Both the position numbers and the translations under genes were made by a program. Source: Andreprevotia lacus DSM 23236 (GTDB taxonomy: Bacteria > Pseudomonadota > Gammaproteobacteria > Burkholderiales > Chitinibacteraceae). From it: 64,000 nucleotides of DNA. Positions 18,961 to 29,077 of the stretch are shown piece after piece. The stretch's first letter is position 1. Every line of letters begins with the position of its first letter. The stretch lies in assembly GCF_900176275.1 (NCBI RefSeq), contig NZ_FWXD01000011.1, positions 1-64,000 of the forward strand, in the 5' to 3' direction. Below the pieces are notes generated by a model, which ran no database searches, was not told the DNA's origin, and saw only the letters and a list, made by a program, of their open reading frames with translations.

Positions 18961-19180
18961 TATTGACGGCTGTGGGAACTGGCGATGGGCGGGTGCAGTT
19001 GTGATCGGGGTAGGGGCCGTCTGCCTGCTCCCAACCGCTGCCGGGATAGGCCTGCACGCAGATCAAGTGGCCGTCACCCTTGCTCTTCCAGTGATACCAG
19101 TCGGCTGGGCGGGCAGAGGCGGTTTGCATGGACAGCACGGCACTTGCCAGCAGCAGGCAGATTGCAATGGTGCTGTGCAT
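18950..19180 (-). CDS. Small secreted protein, unknown function
   Basis: A 76-aa protein with signal peptide MHSTIAICLLLASAVLSMQTASA. The mature part is about 53 residues, Trp/Tyr-rich, with two cysteines about 21 apart that could form one disulfide. ATG at 19180 is chosen because GGAGG lies 6 nt upstream of it; an ATG two codons earlier touches the GGAGG and cannot use it. It is convergent with addA and overlaps it by 11 nt. I do not recognise the family. Confidence 0.75.
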   Translation of the reverse strand: MHSTIAICLLLASAVLSMQTASARPADWYHWKSKGDGHLICVQAYPGSGWEQADGPYPDHNCTRPSPVPTAVNIKR

Positions 19181-19250
19181 GGGCATCCTCCATATTTGAT
19201 CCGACCCAGCATGCGCCGGGTAGGTATCAACGGCAAGTGAACATTGCTGG

Positions 19251-20411
19251 TCAGCGCGCTGGCCAGCTCCAGGCCGGGCGTTCCAGATCGCCCAACCCGG
19301 CGATGCGCGTTTCACCGAATTCCTTCTCCAGTTGCAAGGCCACACAGTCTTCGCTGCGCGCCAGCGTGGCAATCAGCCTGGCCGCGTGCGAGACCACCAG
19401 CACTTGCGTGCGTTCGGCAGCCAGCGCAATCAAGCGCCCCAGCGCCGGCAGCAGGTCAGGGTGCAGGCTGGTTTCCGGTTCGTTCAGCACCAGCAGCGCG
19501 GGCGGGCGGGGCGACAGCAAGGCGGCGGTCAGCAGCAGATAGCGCAAGGTGCCGTCGGACAGCTCCGCCGTGCCCAGCGGTCGCAGCAGGCCGTGCTGGA
19601 ACATCTGCACCGCAAAGCGGCCGCTTTGGCTGACGATGTCGATGCGCGCACCGGGAAAGGCATCGTCGATGGTGGCATCCAGCGCTGCGCCATCGCCAAT
19701 CTCGCGTATGGTCTGCAGCGCGGCGGCCAGATCGGCGCCGTCGTTGGCCAGCACCGGGGTATGGGTGCCGATTTGCGCCTGGCGGGCCGGTGCATCGGCA
19801 TCGCTGCGGAAGTGGTCATAAAAGCGCCAGCCGCGCATCTGCTCGCGCAGTCGCAACAGCTCGGGCGCGCGCTCCGGGTCGGCGCTGTGCATCAGCATGC
19901 TGTCGAAGCCGGGCAGATGCTGGTGCAGTACCTGCCAGCTGCGGCCATCGCGCAGCTTCACCACGGCATTGTTGCGCTCGACCAGCGCGCTGGCAGGGCG
20001 GTAGAGCGGGCCGGCCCAGATGCTCTCGCGCTTGATGGCTGGGTCGCCGCCAAACATGGTGCGGCCGGGAATGGGCAAGCCCAGATCAATGGCATAGCCG
20101 AACTCTTCGCTGGCAAAACCAAGCTTGAGTGCGACCGGCTCGTTGCGCACCGTGCCCTGAAGCGGCACGTCGCCACGCCGCATGGCCTGGCTGATGGTCT
20201 CCGGGCCGGCCCAGAGCGTGGAGTCTAGTCCCCCTTCGCGTGCCAGCGACGGAATCACGCCGCCCTGTGCCGTTTCCGCCAGTAATCGCAGTGCGCGGTA
20301 CAGGCTGGATTTGCCGCTGCCGTTGGCGCCGGTCACCACCGTCAAGCGCCCGAGTGGCGCAATCAGGTTGCGCAGCGAGCGATAGTTGGCAATGGCCAGC
20401 GTGTGCAGCAT
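19251..20411 (-). CDS. AAA ATPase of the RecF/SMC/OLD-like AAA_21 group
   Basis: A 386-aa protein: IANYRSLRN near the N-terminus, Walker A TGANGSGKSSL (27-37), then a long insertion, a signature-like ELSDGTLRYLLL, Walker B LLVLNEPETSLHP and LVVSHAARLI. It lacks the TOPRIM domain of OLD nucleases. Stand-alone members occur in defence and repair contexts, but the role is mostly unknown. It begins 3 nt after the nadB stop codon on the same strand, so it is probably cotranscribed with nadB, an unexpected pairing. Confidence 0.85.
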   Translation of the reverse strand: MLHTLAIANYRSLRNLIAPLGRLTVVTGANGSGKSSLYRALRLLAETAQGGVIPSLAREGGLDSTLWAGPETISQAMRRGDVPLQGTVRNEPVALKLGFASEEFGYAIDLGLPIPGRTMFGGDPAIKRESIWAGPLYRPASALVERNNAVVKLRDGRSWQVLHQHLPGFDSMLMHSADPERAPELLRLREQMRGWRFYDHFRSDADAPARQAQIGTHTPVLANDGADLAAALQTIREIGDGAALDATIDDAFPGARIDIVSQSGRFAVQMFQHGLLRPLGTAELSDGTLRYLLLTAALLSPRPPALLVLNEPETSLHPDLLPALGRLIALAAERTQVLVVSHAARLIATLARSEDCVALQLEKEFGETRIAGLGDLERPAWSWPAR

Positions 20412-20414
20412 GGA

Positions 20415-22013
20415 CTATTGCTTGCCGGTGGTCGTCGGTGCCAGCACGGTCGGCTCGGCGGCGGGCAGCATGCCCGGATAGTCGCGGCTGTAGTGCAGGC
20501 CACGGCTTTCCTTGCGCGCCATGGCACAGCGCACGATCAGTTCGGCGGTGGTCACCAGATTGCGCAGCTCGATCAAATCATTGCCGACGCGGAAATTGCT
20601 GTAGTACTCGTGGATTTCGCTCTGCAGCAGCTGGATGCGATGCAGCGCACGTTCCAGCCGCTTGTTGGTGCGCACGATGCCCACGTAGTCCCACATGAAG
20701 CGGCGCAGCTCATCCCAGTTGTGCGAGATCACTACTTCTTCATCCGGATCGGTGACCTGGCTTTCGTCCCACTCCGGTACCTTGGGCGGCTGGGCGCCGG
20801 TCTGGCGCAGGATGTCCTCGGCAGCGGCCTTGCCCAGCACCATGCATTCCAGCAGCGAGTTGGAGGCCAGCCGGTTGGCGCCGTGCAGGCCGGTGCAGGC
20901 CACTTCGCCTACCGCGTACAGGCCCGGCACGTCGGTCTGGCTCTTGAGGTCGACCACCAGCCCGCCGCAGGTGTAGTGCGCGGCTGGCACTACCGGAATC
21001 GGCTCCTTGGTGATGTCGATGCCCAGTTCAAGGCAGCGCTGGTAAATGGTGGGGAAGTGCTCCTTCACGAAGCGCGCCGGCTTGTAGCTGATGTCCAGAT
21101 ACACGCAGTCGTAGCCGCCCTTCTTCATTTCGAAGTCGATGGCGCGTGCCACCACGTCGCGCGGGGCCAGTTCGGCGCGTTCGTCATGCTGGGGCATGAA
21201 GCGCGTGCCATCCGGCAGGCGCAGAATGCCGCCTTCACCGCGCACCGCTTCGGTAATCAGGAAGGATTTGGCATCCGGGTGATACAGGCAGGTGGGATGG
21301 AACTGGATGAATTCCATGTTCGACACGCGACAACCGGCACGCCAGCCGATGGCAATGCCGTCGCCGGTCGCTACGTCCGGGTTACTGGTATAGAGATAAA
21401 CCTTGCCGGCACCGCCGGTGGCCAGCACGGTGTGGCTGGCGCGGATGGTCTCGACCTTGTCGGTGTCGATGTTGTAGACATAGGCGCCCCAGGCACGCTG
21501 CTCGGCATCGCCCAGTTTCTTGGCGGTGATCAGATCGAGCGCGATATGGTTTTCCAGTACCGTGATGTTGGGGTGCGCTGCAACCTTGGTGGCCAGCGTC
21601 TCGATCACGGCTGCGCCGGTCGCGTCGGCCGCGTGGATGATGCGGCGGTGGCTGTGCCCCCCCTCGCGGGTGAGGTGAAAGCCGTGGTAATTGATGTCGC
21701 CGCTGTCGTCCTTGGTGAACGGCACGCCCATGGCGATCAGCCAGTCGATGGCTTCTTTCGAGTGCTCGATGATGAAGCGTGTGGCATCGGCATCGCACAG
21801 GCCGGCGCCGGCCACGAAGGTATCCTTGATGTGCAGCTCGACGCTGTCCTGCGTGTCGAGCACGCCGGCAATCCCGCCCTGCGCCCAGCCGCTGCCGCCA
21901 TCGCGCAGCTGCCGTTTGGTCACCAGACCGACTTTGAGTTTGTCCGCCAGATGCAGCGCGATGGTCATGCCACCCAGGCCGCTCCCCACAATCAATACAT
22001 CGAATTGCCGCAT
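20415..22013 (-). CDS. nadB: L-aspartate oxidase
   Basis: A 532-aa FAD enzyme that oxidises L-aspartate to iminoaspartate, the first step of de novo NAD synthesis. The FAD-binding VGSGLGGMT is at 9-17; [23 protein letters not shown]-type, [14 protein letters not shown] and [13 protein letters not shown] are all present as in NadB and succinate dehydrogenase flavoproteins. ATG at 22013 follows an ACGGAAA-type site. nadA and nadC are not in the window. The gene is divergent from rpoE. Confidence 0.97.
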   Translation of the reverse strand: MRQFDVLIVGSGLGGMTIALHLADKLKVGLVTKRQLRDGGSGWAQGGIAGVLDTQDSVELHIKDTFVAGAGLCDADATRFIIEHSKEAIDWLIAMGVPFTKDDSGDINYHGFHLTREGGHSHRRIIHAADATGAAVIETLATKVAAHPNITVLENHIALDLITAKKLGDAEQRAWGAYVYNIDTDKVETIRASHTVLATGGAGKVYLYTSNPDVATGDGIAIGWRAGCRVSNMEFIQFHPTCLYHPDAKSFLITEAVRGEGGILRLPDGTRFMPQHDERAELAPRDVVARAIDFEMKKGGYDCVYLDISYKPARFVKEHFPTIYQRCLELGIDITKEPIPVVPAAHYTCGGLVVDLKSQTDVPGLYAVGEVACTGLHGANRLASNSLLECMVLGKAAAEDILRQTGAQPPKVPEWDESQVTDPDEEVVISHNWDELRRFMWDYVGIVRTNKRLERALHRIQLLQSEIHEYYSNFRVGNDLIELRNLVTTAELIVRCAMARKESRGLHYSRDYPGMLPAAEPTVLAPTTTGKQ

Positions 22014-22044
22014 GGCTTGTTTCCGTCTTGCCGTCAGACCGGTA

Positions 22045-22050
22045 AATATA
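22045..22050 (-). promoter_or_regulatory. Candidate -10 element for nadB
   Basis: On the minus strand TATATT lies about 32 nt upstream of the nadB start in otherwise GC-rich DNA. No convincing -35 hexamer is at the right spacing, so this is weak evidence for a promoter. Confidence 0.3.
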
Positions 22051-22182
22051 ACAGACCCGCCGTGCTTGCCGCGCCTGCGGCGCTCGGTCAGAATCGGCGC
22101 CTTGCCGGTGCTTGCAATTGCGCGATTTGCCCCCACATGTGTGCGAATCGAGCCCAGTAATGAACGCACTGGCTTACGGAGT

Positions 22183-22800
22183 ATGCATTTGGACAAACCC
22201 ACGGAACGGGATATCGACGCGGAACTGGTCGCACGGGCGCAAGCCGGCGACAAGCGCGCGTTCGAGCTGCTGGTGGCCAAGTACCAGCGGCGCATTGCCC
22301 GGCTGCTGACGCGACTGATCCGCGATCCGCAAGAAATAGAGGACGTGACGCAAGAGGCCTTCATCAAGGCCTATCGCGCGTTGCCGTCGTTTCGCGGGGA
22401 GTCGGCCTTCTATACCTGGCTGTACCGGATCGCGATCAATACGGCCAAAAACTACCTGGCATCGCTGGGGCGCCGCCCGCAGTTGTCGGCCGAGTTCGAG
22501 GACGAAGATGGCGAGACGCTGGATGCAGCGGCACAAATACCGGATCACAACACGCCGGAATCTGAACTCTCCAACCGGCAGATTGTCACAACCGTCAATG
22601 AGGCTGTGGATGCGTTGCCGGATGAGCTGCGCACTGCCATCACCCTCAGGGAAATGGAAGGGCTGTCCTACGAGGATATTGCCGAGGCGATGAATTGTCC
22701 GATCGGTACGGTGCGTTCGCGGATTTTTCGCGCTCGTGAAGCAATTGCGAGTAAGCTGAAACCGCTATTGGAAACCGTTGGCAAGGATCGTCGCTGGTAA
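22183..22800 (+). CDS. rpoE: RNA polymerase sigma factor RpoE (AlgU type)
   Basis: A 205-aa ECF sigma factor. Region 2 is marked by [33 protein letters not shown] and [17 protein letters not shown]; region 4 by [34 protein letters not shown]. It directs the envelope-stress regulon and is held by RseA. ATG at 22183 is 1 nt after a GGAG; a TTG two codons later would have ideal spacing, so the true start may be 22189. Head of the rpoE-rseA-rseB-mucD operon. Confidence 0.95.
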   Translation: MHLDKPTERDIDAELVARAQAGDKRAFELLVAKYQRRIARLLTRLIRDPQEIEDVTQEAFIKAYRALPSFRGESAFYTWLYRIAINTAKNYLASLGRRPQLSAEFEDEDGETLDAAAQIPDHNTPESELSNRQIVTTVNEAVDALPDELRTAITLREMEGLSYEDIAEAMNCPIGTVRSRIFRAREAIASKLKPLLETVGKDRRW

Positions 22801-22854
22801 TGCGCATTGCGCTGCCGTGGCTTGCCTGAAAGCGCGTTTAGAGGCTAATCAACA

Positions 22855-23376
22855 ATGAAAGAAAAACTTTCCGCTCTGCTCGATAGCGAATTGACCGCAC
22901 AGGAGTGCGATGCAGTGCTGTCCGCCATGCAGGCCGATCCGGCGCTGCATGCCGACTGGCAGCAATGGCACCTGGTCGGTGATGTCCTCAAGCAGGAACA
23001 CCCGATTCTTTCCCCCGATTTCATGAGCCGTTTCAGCGAACGGCTGGCGGCCGAGCCCATCGTGATTGCGCCGGTGGCGCATCGTCGCAAGCGCGACATA
23101 CTCCGCCGTGCCATTGCGCCGGTCTCGGTGGCTGCATCGGTGGCCTTTGTCAGCATGGTGGGCTGGCAAGCCTATCGCGGTGCCGCGCAGACACCGGCCA
23201 GCGTGCAGACCACTGCACAGGCAGCCGTCAACGGCCAGGTTCAGCCCATGGTGGCGCAGGCGGGCAACAACCCGCGCCTGCGTGCCTATCTGGCCGCGCA
23301 TCGCATTGACAACGGCAATGTCTTCGCCAGCCAGGACGTTATGGCGGTCTCTTATCAGGAAGCGCCGGCACGATGA
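22855..23376 (+). CDS. rseA: Anti-sigma-E factor RseA (MucA-like)
   Basis: A 173-aa single-pass inner-membrane protein. The N-terminal cytosolic RseA domain is MKEKLSALLDSELTAQE...WQQWHLVGDVLKQ, which binds the sigma factor. A hydrophobic helix follows about residues 88-105 (VSVAASVAFVSMVGW), then a periplasmic Ala/Gln-rich part with the conserved NPRLRAYLAAHR. It is 54 nt after rpoE and overlaps rseB by 4 nt. Regulated proteolysis of RseA releases RpoE in the family. Confidence 0.92.
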   Translation: MKEKLSALLDSELTAQECDAVLSAMQADPALHADWQQWHLVGDVLKQEHPILSPDFMSRFSERLAAEPIVIAPVAHRRKRDILRRAIAPVSVAASVAFVSMVGWQAYRGAAQTPASVQTTAQAAVNGQVQPMVAQAGNNPRLRAYLAAHRIDNGNVFASQDVMAVSYQEAPAR

Positions 23377-24356
23377 TGGCGTTGGCAGGCATGAAGTGGT
23401 GCGCACCGCTGGTGCTGGCGCTGGGTATGGCATTGCCGGCTGCTGCGGCGCCCGTAGGCGAAGTGATGCCGACGCCGGAAGCGGTTCAGCTGCTGAACCG
23501 CATGGCGCGCGCGCCGCAGGATGTGTCCTATCAGGGCGTGTACATCCATCAGTTCCCCGATCATATGGAAGCGGTGCGTGTCGTGCACGTGCGCGACGGC
23601 AGCTTTGATGCCGAGCGGCGCGAGTCGCTCGATGGCAGCGCGCGTGAATACCTGCGCCTTGGCGATCAGGTCAGCCTGTACATGCCCGATGGGGCACCCA
23701 ATGTGCTGGATCGGCATCACGCCAACAAGCTCTTCCCGCGTCAGTTGCCCGATCAACCCGAGCAATTGCTGGCCGGCTACCAGATCCGTCTGGTCGGCAG
23801 GGAGCGCGTCGCTGGCTTCGATACCGATATCTACGATCTGGAACCGAAAGACAAGCTGCGTTTCCTGCACCGTTTCTGGGTGCACCCGGATACCGGCTTG
23901 ACGTTGAAAGCGGCCATGTTCGGTACCAAGCGCGAGCTGATCGACCTGCAGGTGTTCTCGCAGCTGCAGATGGGGGCGGTCAATCGCCGTTTGCTCAAGC
24001 CCTCGCATCCGCTCAAGCCGGTGCCGGTGGAAGCCAACCCGGTCAATACGGTGTTTGCCGACCGCCAGCTGGAGATCCGTGTGGCCCCGCAGGGCTTCCA
24101 GTTGCTGCGGCAGATTCAGCGGCCCATGCCGGGGCACGACAAACCGGTGACGCACCAGTTGTATGGTGATGGTCTAGTCACGGTGTCGGTGTTCCTTGAG
24201 CCGTTTGATTCCAAGGTTGCACTGGGCCCGTCCGATCAGGGCATGGTCAATCTGTATACCCGCCAGGTTGGCCCCTATCTGGTGACGGTGCTGGGTGAAG
24301 TGCCGCCCGAAACGGCTTTTGCGTTTGCCACCCTCTACCAGTGGCGCGCACGCTGA
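23373..24356 (+). CDS. rseB: Periplasmic sigma-E regulator RseB (MucB)
   Basis: A 327-aa exported protein: signal peptide to about AAAA (residue 25), then the MucB/RseB domains with LLNRMARAPQDVSYQGVYIH, HVRDGSFDAERRESLDG, and a C-terminal domain with GDGLVTVSVFLEPF and VTVLGEVPPETAFAFA. It binds RseA and shields it from cleavage, and senses mislocalised lipopolysaccharide in E. coli. The ATG overlaps the rseA stop. Confidence 0.93.
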   Translation: MMALAGMKWCAPLVLALGMALPAAAAPVGEVMPTPEAVQLLNRMARAPQDVSYQGVYIHQFPDHMEAVRVVHVRDGSFDAERRESLDGSAREYLRLGDQVSLYMPDGAPNVLDRHHANKLFPRQLPDQPEQLLAGYQIRLVGRERVAGFDTDIYDLEPKDKLRFLHRFWVHPDTGLTLKAAMFGTKRELIDLQVFSQLQMGAVNRRLLKPSHPLKPVPVEANPVNTVFADRQLEIRVAPQGFQLLRQIQRPMPGHDKPVTHQLYGDGLVTVSVFLEPFDSKVALGPSDQGMVNLYTRQVGPYLVTVLGEVPPETAFAFATLYQWRAR

Positions 24357-24530
24357 TTGCTGTAGTGTCAACTGCACGAACTTTCGTTCGTTGGGAACAA
24401 ACTGCATCGATTTGCATCGAACACGGTGCATTTGCCGGCTGAGGCATGCAGTGCTTGCGTGCCTCCATCCGGCGTATTCATGTTGTCTGAAATTCTGTAC
24501 GACTCAGCAAGACAAGAGGAAGAACCCACG

Positions 24531-25961
24531 ATGATCAAAAACTGGATCACGCCCGGCCTGCTCGCGTTTGGCTTGACCGTGGCCGCCCATGCCGCAACCC
24601 CTGCATCGCTGCCGGACTTTACCCAACTGGTGGAAAAGGAAGGCAAGGCCGTCGTGAATATCTCGACGACGGCCACCATCACCGAACAGGCGCAGGGCCT
24701 CGGTGGTGACGATGATGTGCTCGATCTGTTCCGCCGTTTCGGTTTCCCGGCGCCGCCCAATCTGCGTGGCCAGCAAGGCCAGCCGCAAGAGCGCCAGGCC
24801 CAGTCGCTGGGCTCGGGCTTTATCATTGAATCAACCGGCTACATCCTGACCAATGCGCACGTGATTGCGCAGGCGGACGAGATCAAGGTCAAACTGACCG
24901 ACAAGCGCGAGTTCAAGGCCAAGGTGATCGGCTCCGACGCGCGTACCGACGTGGCCTTGCTGAAAATCGAGGCCAGCAATCTGCCCAAGGTGGATCTGGG
25001 TAGTGCAGACAAGCTCAAGGTCGGTGAGTGGGTGGCGGCGATTGGTTCGCCGTTCGGCTTTGAAAGCAGTGTGACCGCCGGCATCGTGTCGGCCAAGGGC
25101 CGCAGCCTGCCGGATGAAACCTTTGTGCCCTTCATTCAGACCGACGTGGCAATCAACCCGGGTAACTCGGGTGGCCCGCTGTTCAATCTGTCGGGCGAGG
25201 TGGTCGGGATCAATTCGCAGATCTACAGCCGCTCGGGCGGTTTCATGGGCTTGAGCTTCTCGATTCCCATTGACGTGGCGATGAAGGTGGCCGACGAGCT
25301 GAAGGCAACCGGTCACGTCACGCGCGGTCGCATCGGCGTGGCCATCCAGGACGTGAACGAAGAGCTGGCCAAGAGCTTTGGCCTGCCCAAGGCCGGTGGT
25401 GCGCTGCTTTCATCGGTGGAGAAGGACGGCCCGGCCGAGAAGGCTGGCCTCAAGCCGGGCGATATTATCCAGAAGTTCAACGGTCAGGCCATCAATGCGC
25501 CGGGTGATCTGCCGCGCCTGGTGACTGCGACCAAGCCGGGCAGTCAGGCCAGGGTTGTGGTGTGGCGCGACAAGACCAGCCGGGAGTTCACCCTGACCGT
25601 TGGTCAGATGGACAACGCGGATCGTGCCTCCAAGGATAGAGAGTACAAGGGTAGCCAGCGCCAGGATGACAGCGGCCGCTTTGGCCTGTCGGTGCGCGAA
25701 GCCAATGCACGCGAGCTCAAGCAGCTGGGCATCAAGTTTGGCCTGGTGGTGCAGGCGGCCAACGGAGCTGCCGGCCGTGCCGGACTGCAACAAGGTGATG
25801 TGATTGTCGGCATTGGCAGCAACGATGTCACCAGCCTGCAACAACTGCGCAGTACGTTGACCGGCCTGAAGGCAGGCGAAACCATCGCGCTGCGGGTGCA
25901 GCGTGGCGAAGGGGCGCAGTTCCTGACGCTGAAGGCGCCGGACAACAAGGCAGAAAAATGA
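24531..25961 (+). CDS. mucD: Periplasmic serine protease MucD/DegP
   Basis: A 476-aa HtrA-family protease-chaperone. The signal peptide ends near AHA (about 21). Catalytic triad H110 (TNAHVI), D140 (RTDVALL), S213 (GNSGGP), followed by two PDZ domains (about 270-365 and 385-470). AGAGGAAG at 24514-24521 supports ATG 24531. It closes the sigma-E operon functionally; a 174-nt gap from rseB suggests an additional internal promoter. The stop overlaps the next gene by 4 nt. Confidence 0.95.
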   Translation: MIKNWITPGLLAFGLTVAAHAATPASLPDFTQLVEKEGKAVVNISTTATITEQAQGLGGDDDVLDLFRRFGFPAPPNLRGQQGQPQERQAQSLGSGFIIESTGYILTNAHVIAQADEIKVKLTDKREFKAKVIGSDARTDVALLKIEASNLPKVDLGSADKLKVGEWVAAIGSPFGFESSVTAGIVSAKGRSLPDETFVPFIQTDVAINPGNSGGPLFNLSGEVVGINSQIYSRSGGFMGLSFSIPIDVAMKVADELKATGHVTRGRIGVAIQDVNEELAKSFGLPKAGGALLSSVEKDGPAEKAGLKPGDIIQKFNGQAINAPGDLPRLVTATKPGSQARVVVWRDKTSREFTLTVGQMDNADRASKDREYKGSQRQDDSGRFGLSVREANARELKQLGIKFGLVVQAANGAAGRAGLQQGDVIVGIGSNDVTSLQQLRSTLTGLKAGETIALRVQRGEGAQFLTLKAPDNKAEK

Positions 25962-26203
25962 CGACATTGACGCTGTATGGACGCGAATACTGCTCGCTGT
26001 GCACGGTGATGCGCGAGCAGCTGGCCCAGTTGGCCCCGTTGCGCGGTTTCATCATCAACTGGATCGATATCGACGATGATGACGATCTGGAAGACCGGTA
26101 TGGCGAGTTGGTGCCGGTGCTGGAGACCGAACAGGGCGAGGAAATCTGCCACTATCATCTGGATGTGGCTGCGCTGGATGAACGCTTGGCCAAAATCCGG
26201 TAA
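25958..26203 (+). CDS. Glutaredoxin-like protein (DUF836)
   Basis: An 81-aa thioredoxin-fold protein: [14 protein letters not shown] with a CSLC active site, then [22 protein letters not shown] containing the cis-Pro (VPV). Matches the short glutaredoxin-like DUF836 family. The start overlaps the mucD stop (ATGA), so it is translationally coupled to the periplasmic protease although it is itself cytosolic. A terminator follows at 26227. Confidence 0.88.
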   Translation: MTTLTLYGREYCSLCTVMREQLAQLAPLRGFIINWIDIDDDDDLEDRYGELVPVLETEQGEEICHYHLDVAALDERLAKIR

Positions 26204-26226
26204 GATCGCGTCATACAGTACCAAAC

Positions 26227-26252
26227 GGGGCACGCGTGGCGTGCCCCTTTTT
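26227..26252 (+). terminator. Rho-independent terminator between sigma-E operon and lepA
   Basis: GGGGCACGC-GTG-GCGTGCCCC followed by TTTTT. It lies 17 nt upstream of the lepA start, so little room is left for a lepA promoter after it. Either lepA transcription starts upstream and reads through, making this an attenuator, or the promoter overlaps the hairpin. Confidence 0.85.
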
Positions 26253-26268
26253 CGTAACACGGAAGTCC

Positions 26269-28062
26269 ATGGACCACATTCGCAATTTCTCGATCATCGC
26301 CCACATCGACCACGGCAAGAGCACGCTGGCTGACCGTTTCATCCAGTTTTGCGGCGGCCTGGAAATGCGCGAGATGAGCGAGCAGGTGCTCGACTCGATG
26401 GATATCGAGAAAGAGCGCGGTATCACCATCAAGGCGCAAACGGCGGCACTGAGCTACAAGGCGCGTGATGGCAAGGTGTACAACCTCAATCTGATCGACA
26501 CCCCGGGACACGTCGACTTCAGCTATGAAGTCAGTCGTTCGCTGTCTGCCTGTGAAGGCGCGCTGCTGGTGGTCGATGCTTCGCAAGGCGTGGAAGCTCA
26601 GACGGTGGCCAACTGCTACACCGCCATCGAGCTGGGTGTGGAAGTGCGCCCGGTGCTCAACAAGATCGACTTGCCTGCAGCCGAACCCGAGCGCGTGGCG
26701 CAGGAAATCGAGGACATCATCGGCATCGAAGCCACCGACGCGGTACGCGCATCGGCCAAGTCCGGCATCGGTATCGAAGACATCCTTGAAGAAGTCATCA
26801 GCAAGATTCCGCCGCCCAAGGGCGACCCGGCTGCACCGCTCAAGGCACTGATCATCGATTCGTGGTTCGATAACTACGTTGGCGTCGTGATGCTGGTGCG
26901 CGTGGTCGATGGCGAAATCCGCCCCAAGGACAAGATCCTGTTCATGTCGACCAAGGCGCAGCATCTGTGCGAACAGGTCGGCGTGTTCACACCCAAATCG
27001 ATGCAGCGCGACGTGTTGCGCGCCGGTGAAGTGGGTTTCGTGATTGCCGGGATCAAGGAGCTGGCGTCGGCCAAGGTCGGCGACACCATCACCATTGCCA
27101 AAGTGCCAGCCAGCGAGCCACTACCCGGCTTCAAGGAAGTGAAATCGCAGGTGTTCGCTGGCCTGTACCCGGTGGAATCGCACGATTATGAATCGCTGCG
27201 TGATTCGCTGACCAAACTCAAGCTCAACGACGCCGCGCTGCAGTTCGAGCCAGAAGTCTCGCAGGCGCTGGGCTTTGGTTTCCGCTGCGGCTTCCTGGGC
27301 CTCTTGCACATGGAAATCGTGCAGGAACGGCTGGAGCGTGAGTTCGACATGGACCTCATCACCACCGCACCGACGGTGGTGTACGAACTGGTGCTGAAAG
27401 ATGGCACGGTCACGCACATCGAGAACCCGTCCAAGCTGCCCGAGCAGACCAAATACGAAGAAATCCGCGAACCCATCATTACCTCGACCATTCTGGTGCC
27501 GCAGGATTATGTGGGCGCGGTGATGACCTTGTGCAACCAGAAGCGCGGCGCGCAACGCAATATGCAGTACATGGGCCGGCAGGTGATGCTGACCTATGAC
27601 ATGCCGATGGCCGAAGTAGTGATGGACTTCTTCGACAAGCTCAAGTCGGTGTCGCGTGGTTATGCCTCGCTTGATTATGACTTCAAGGAATTCCAGGCGG
27701 CCGACCTCGTTAAGCTGGATGTGCTGGTCAACGGTGAAAAGGTCGATGCGTTAAGCCTGATCGTGCACCGGAGCTCCAGCGTATATCGCGGTCGTGAACT
27801 GGTGAGCAAGATGCGCGAGCTGATTCCGCGCCAGATGTACGACGTAGCCGTGCAGGCCGCCATTGGCGGCACCATCATCGCGCGCGAAAACGTCAAGGCC
27901 ATGCGCAAGGATGTGCTGGCCAAGTGCTATGGTGGCGACATTACCCGCAAGAAAAAGCTGTTGGAAAAACAAAAGGCCGGCAAGAAGCGCATGAAGCAGG
28001 TGGGCAATGTGGAAATTCCACAAGAAGCCTTCCTGGCCATCCTGCAGGTCAGCGATAAATAA
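26269..28062 (+). CDS. lepA: Translation elongation factor 4
   Basis: A 597-aa ribosomal GTPase. G1 HIDHGKST, G2 [12 protein letters not shown]3 DTPGHVDF, G4 NKIDLP, G5 SAK, then the LepA-specific C-terminal domain ending [23 protein letters not shown]. It promotes back-translocation or initiation under stress. ATG 26269 with GGAAG just upstream. It starts the lepA-lepB-DUF4845-rnc-era-recO cluster typical of proteobacteria. Confidence 0.98.
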   Translation: MDHIRNFSIIAHIDHGKSTLADRFIQFCGGLEMREMSEQVLDSMDIEKERGITIKAQTAALSYKARDGKVYNLNLIDTPGHVDFSYEVSRSLSACEGALLVVDASQGVEAQTVANCYTAIELGVEVRPVLNKIDLPAAEPERVAQEIEDIIGIEATDAVRASAKSGIGIEDILEEVISKIPPPKGDPAAPLKALIIDSWFDNYVGVVMLVRVVDGEIRPKDKILFMSTKAQHLCEQVGVFTPKSMQRDVLRAGEVGFVIAGIKELASAKVGDTITIAKVPASEPLPGFKEVKSQVFAGLYPVESHDYESLRDSLTKLKLNDAALQFEPEVSQALGFGFRCGFLGLLHMEIVQERLEREFDMDLITTAPTVVYELVLKDGTVTHIENPSKLPEQTKYEEIREPIITSTILVPQDYVGAVMTLCNQKRGAQRNMQYMGRQVMLTYDMPMAEVVMDFFDKLKSVSRGYASLDYDFKEFQAADLVKLDVLVNGEKVDALSLIVHRSSSVYRGRELVSKMRELIPRQMYDVAVQAAIGGTIIARENVKAMRKDVLAKCYGGDITRKKKLLEKQKAGKKRMKQVGNVEIPQEAFLAILQVSDK

Positions 28063-28092
28063 ACCCGCCCCCGGCACACACAGGAAGTCTGC

Positions 28093-29049
28093 ATGAACTG
28101 GCTTTACATCGGTATCGCATTCATCGTCCTCAGCCCCGTTCTGATCGGCATTGGCGCCAAACAGGAGCGCAAAAATGGCGAGGCGCCGCAAGCCGTGCAA
28201 TACGGCTATATGGGCGTGATCATCGGCGCGTTCATCGTGCTGGTACAGCAGTTGTCGATTTCCTGGGCACTGCTGTTGTTCGTGCTGGTTACCGGTGTGA
28301 TCTGGTTGCTTGACAAGTTCATGCTGGCAAAAAAACGTGGTGATGCGCCCCCGGCTGACTGGGTGGAGTTTGGCCGTGGTTTTTTTCCGGTGATTTTCGT
28401 GGTGTTCCTGCTGCGTTCTTTCGTCGTGGAGCCCTATCAGATTCCTTCGTCATCCATGCGTCCCGGCTTGGTTGTTGGCGACTTCATTCTCGTCAACAAG
28501 TTCGTTTATGGCTTGCGTCTGCCCATCCTGAACGATGTGGTGATTCCGGTCAGCACACCACAACACGGCGACGTGATGGTATTCAATTACCCGGAAGATC
28601 CAAAGCTGAATTACATCAAGCGCGTGATCGGCGTGCCCGGGGATGTAGTCGACTATCACAACAAGCGGTTGACGATCAATGGCAAGCCAGTGCCGACCAT
28701 GCCTGCAGGTCCTCACACCTATCAGGAAGGGCCGGAGCAAGTGGCCAATGAGCAGTATCTTGAACATTATGGCGAGCATCAGTATCACACGCTGGCTGTG
28801 CCCAATCAGCCGGCGGTCGCGGTTGATCATGTCGGTTACTTTCAGTACCGTGAAAACTGCCGCTATGATGAGGGTGGTTTTACCTGCACGGTGCCGGATA
28901 AGCATTACTTCATGATGGGTGACAATCGCGATCACAGCGGTGATAGCCGCTACTGGGGCTTTGTTCCGGATTCGTATATTGTCGGCAAGGCTTTCTTTGT
29001 CTGGTTTAATCTGAAGGAACTGGGGCGCATCGGCACCCGCATTCAATAA
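28093..29049 (+). CDS. lepB: Signal peptidase I
   Basis: A 318-aa inner-membrane protease that removes signal peptides. Three hydrophobic helices lie before the catalytic domain (about 3-20, 38-75, 95-105). Catalytic Ser121 in IPSSSMRPG, Lys176 in YIKRVIGVPGD, and the box GDNRDHSGDSRYWGFV at the C-terminal end are intact. A Cys pair around NCRYDEGGFTC is typical of the Gram-negative insert. It lies 30 nt after lepA. Confidence 0.97.
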   Translation: MNWLYIGIAFIVLSPVLIGIGAKQERKNGEAPQAVQYGYMGVIIGAFIVLVQQLSISWALLLFVLVTGVIWLLDKFMLAKKRGDAPPADWVEFGRGFFPVIFVVFLLRSFVVEPYQIPSSSMRPGLVVGDFILVNKFVYGLRLPILNDVVIPVSTPQHGDVMVFNYPEDPKLNYIKRVIGVPGDVVDYHNKRLTINGKPVPTMPAGPHTYQEGPEQVANEQYLEHYGEHQYHTLAVPNQPAVAVDHVGYFQYRENCRYDEGGFTCTVPDKHYFMMGDNRDHSGDSRYWGFVPDSYIVGKAFFVWFNLKELGRIGTRIQ

Positions 29050-29077
29050 CAAGTACGCAGGGATTGAGGAATCAGTT

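Noticed and set aside
20403-22160. 585-aa open frame antisense to nadB
   Set aside because: Composition is the mirror of nadB codons; no motif or start signal.
24357-24530. Possible sigma-E promoter for mucD (GAACTT at 24378)
   Set aside because: A -35-like GAACTT is present, but no matching -10 at 15-17 nt; the repeated TGCATCGA nearby does not resolve it.
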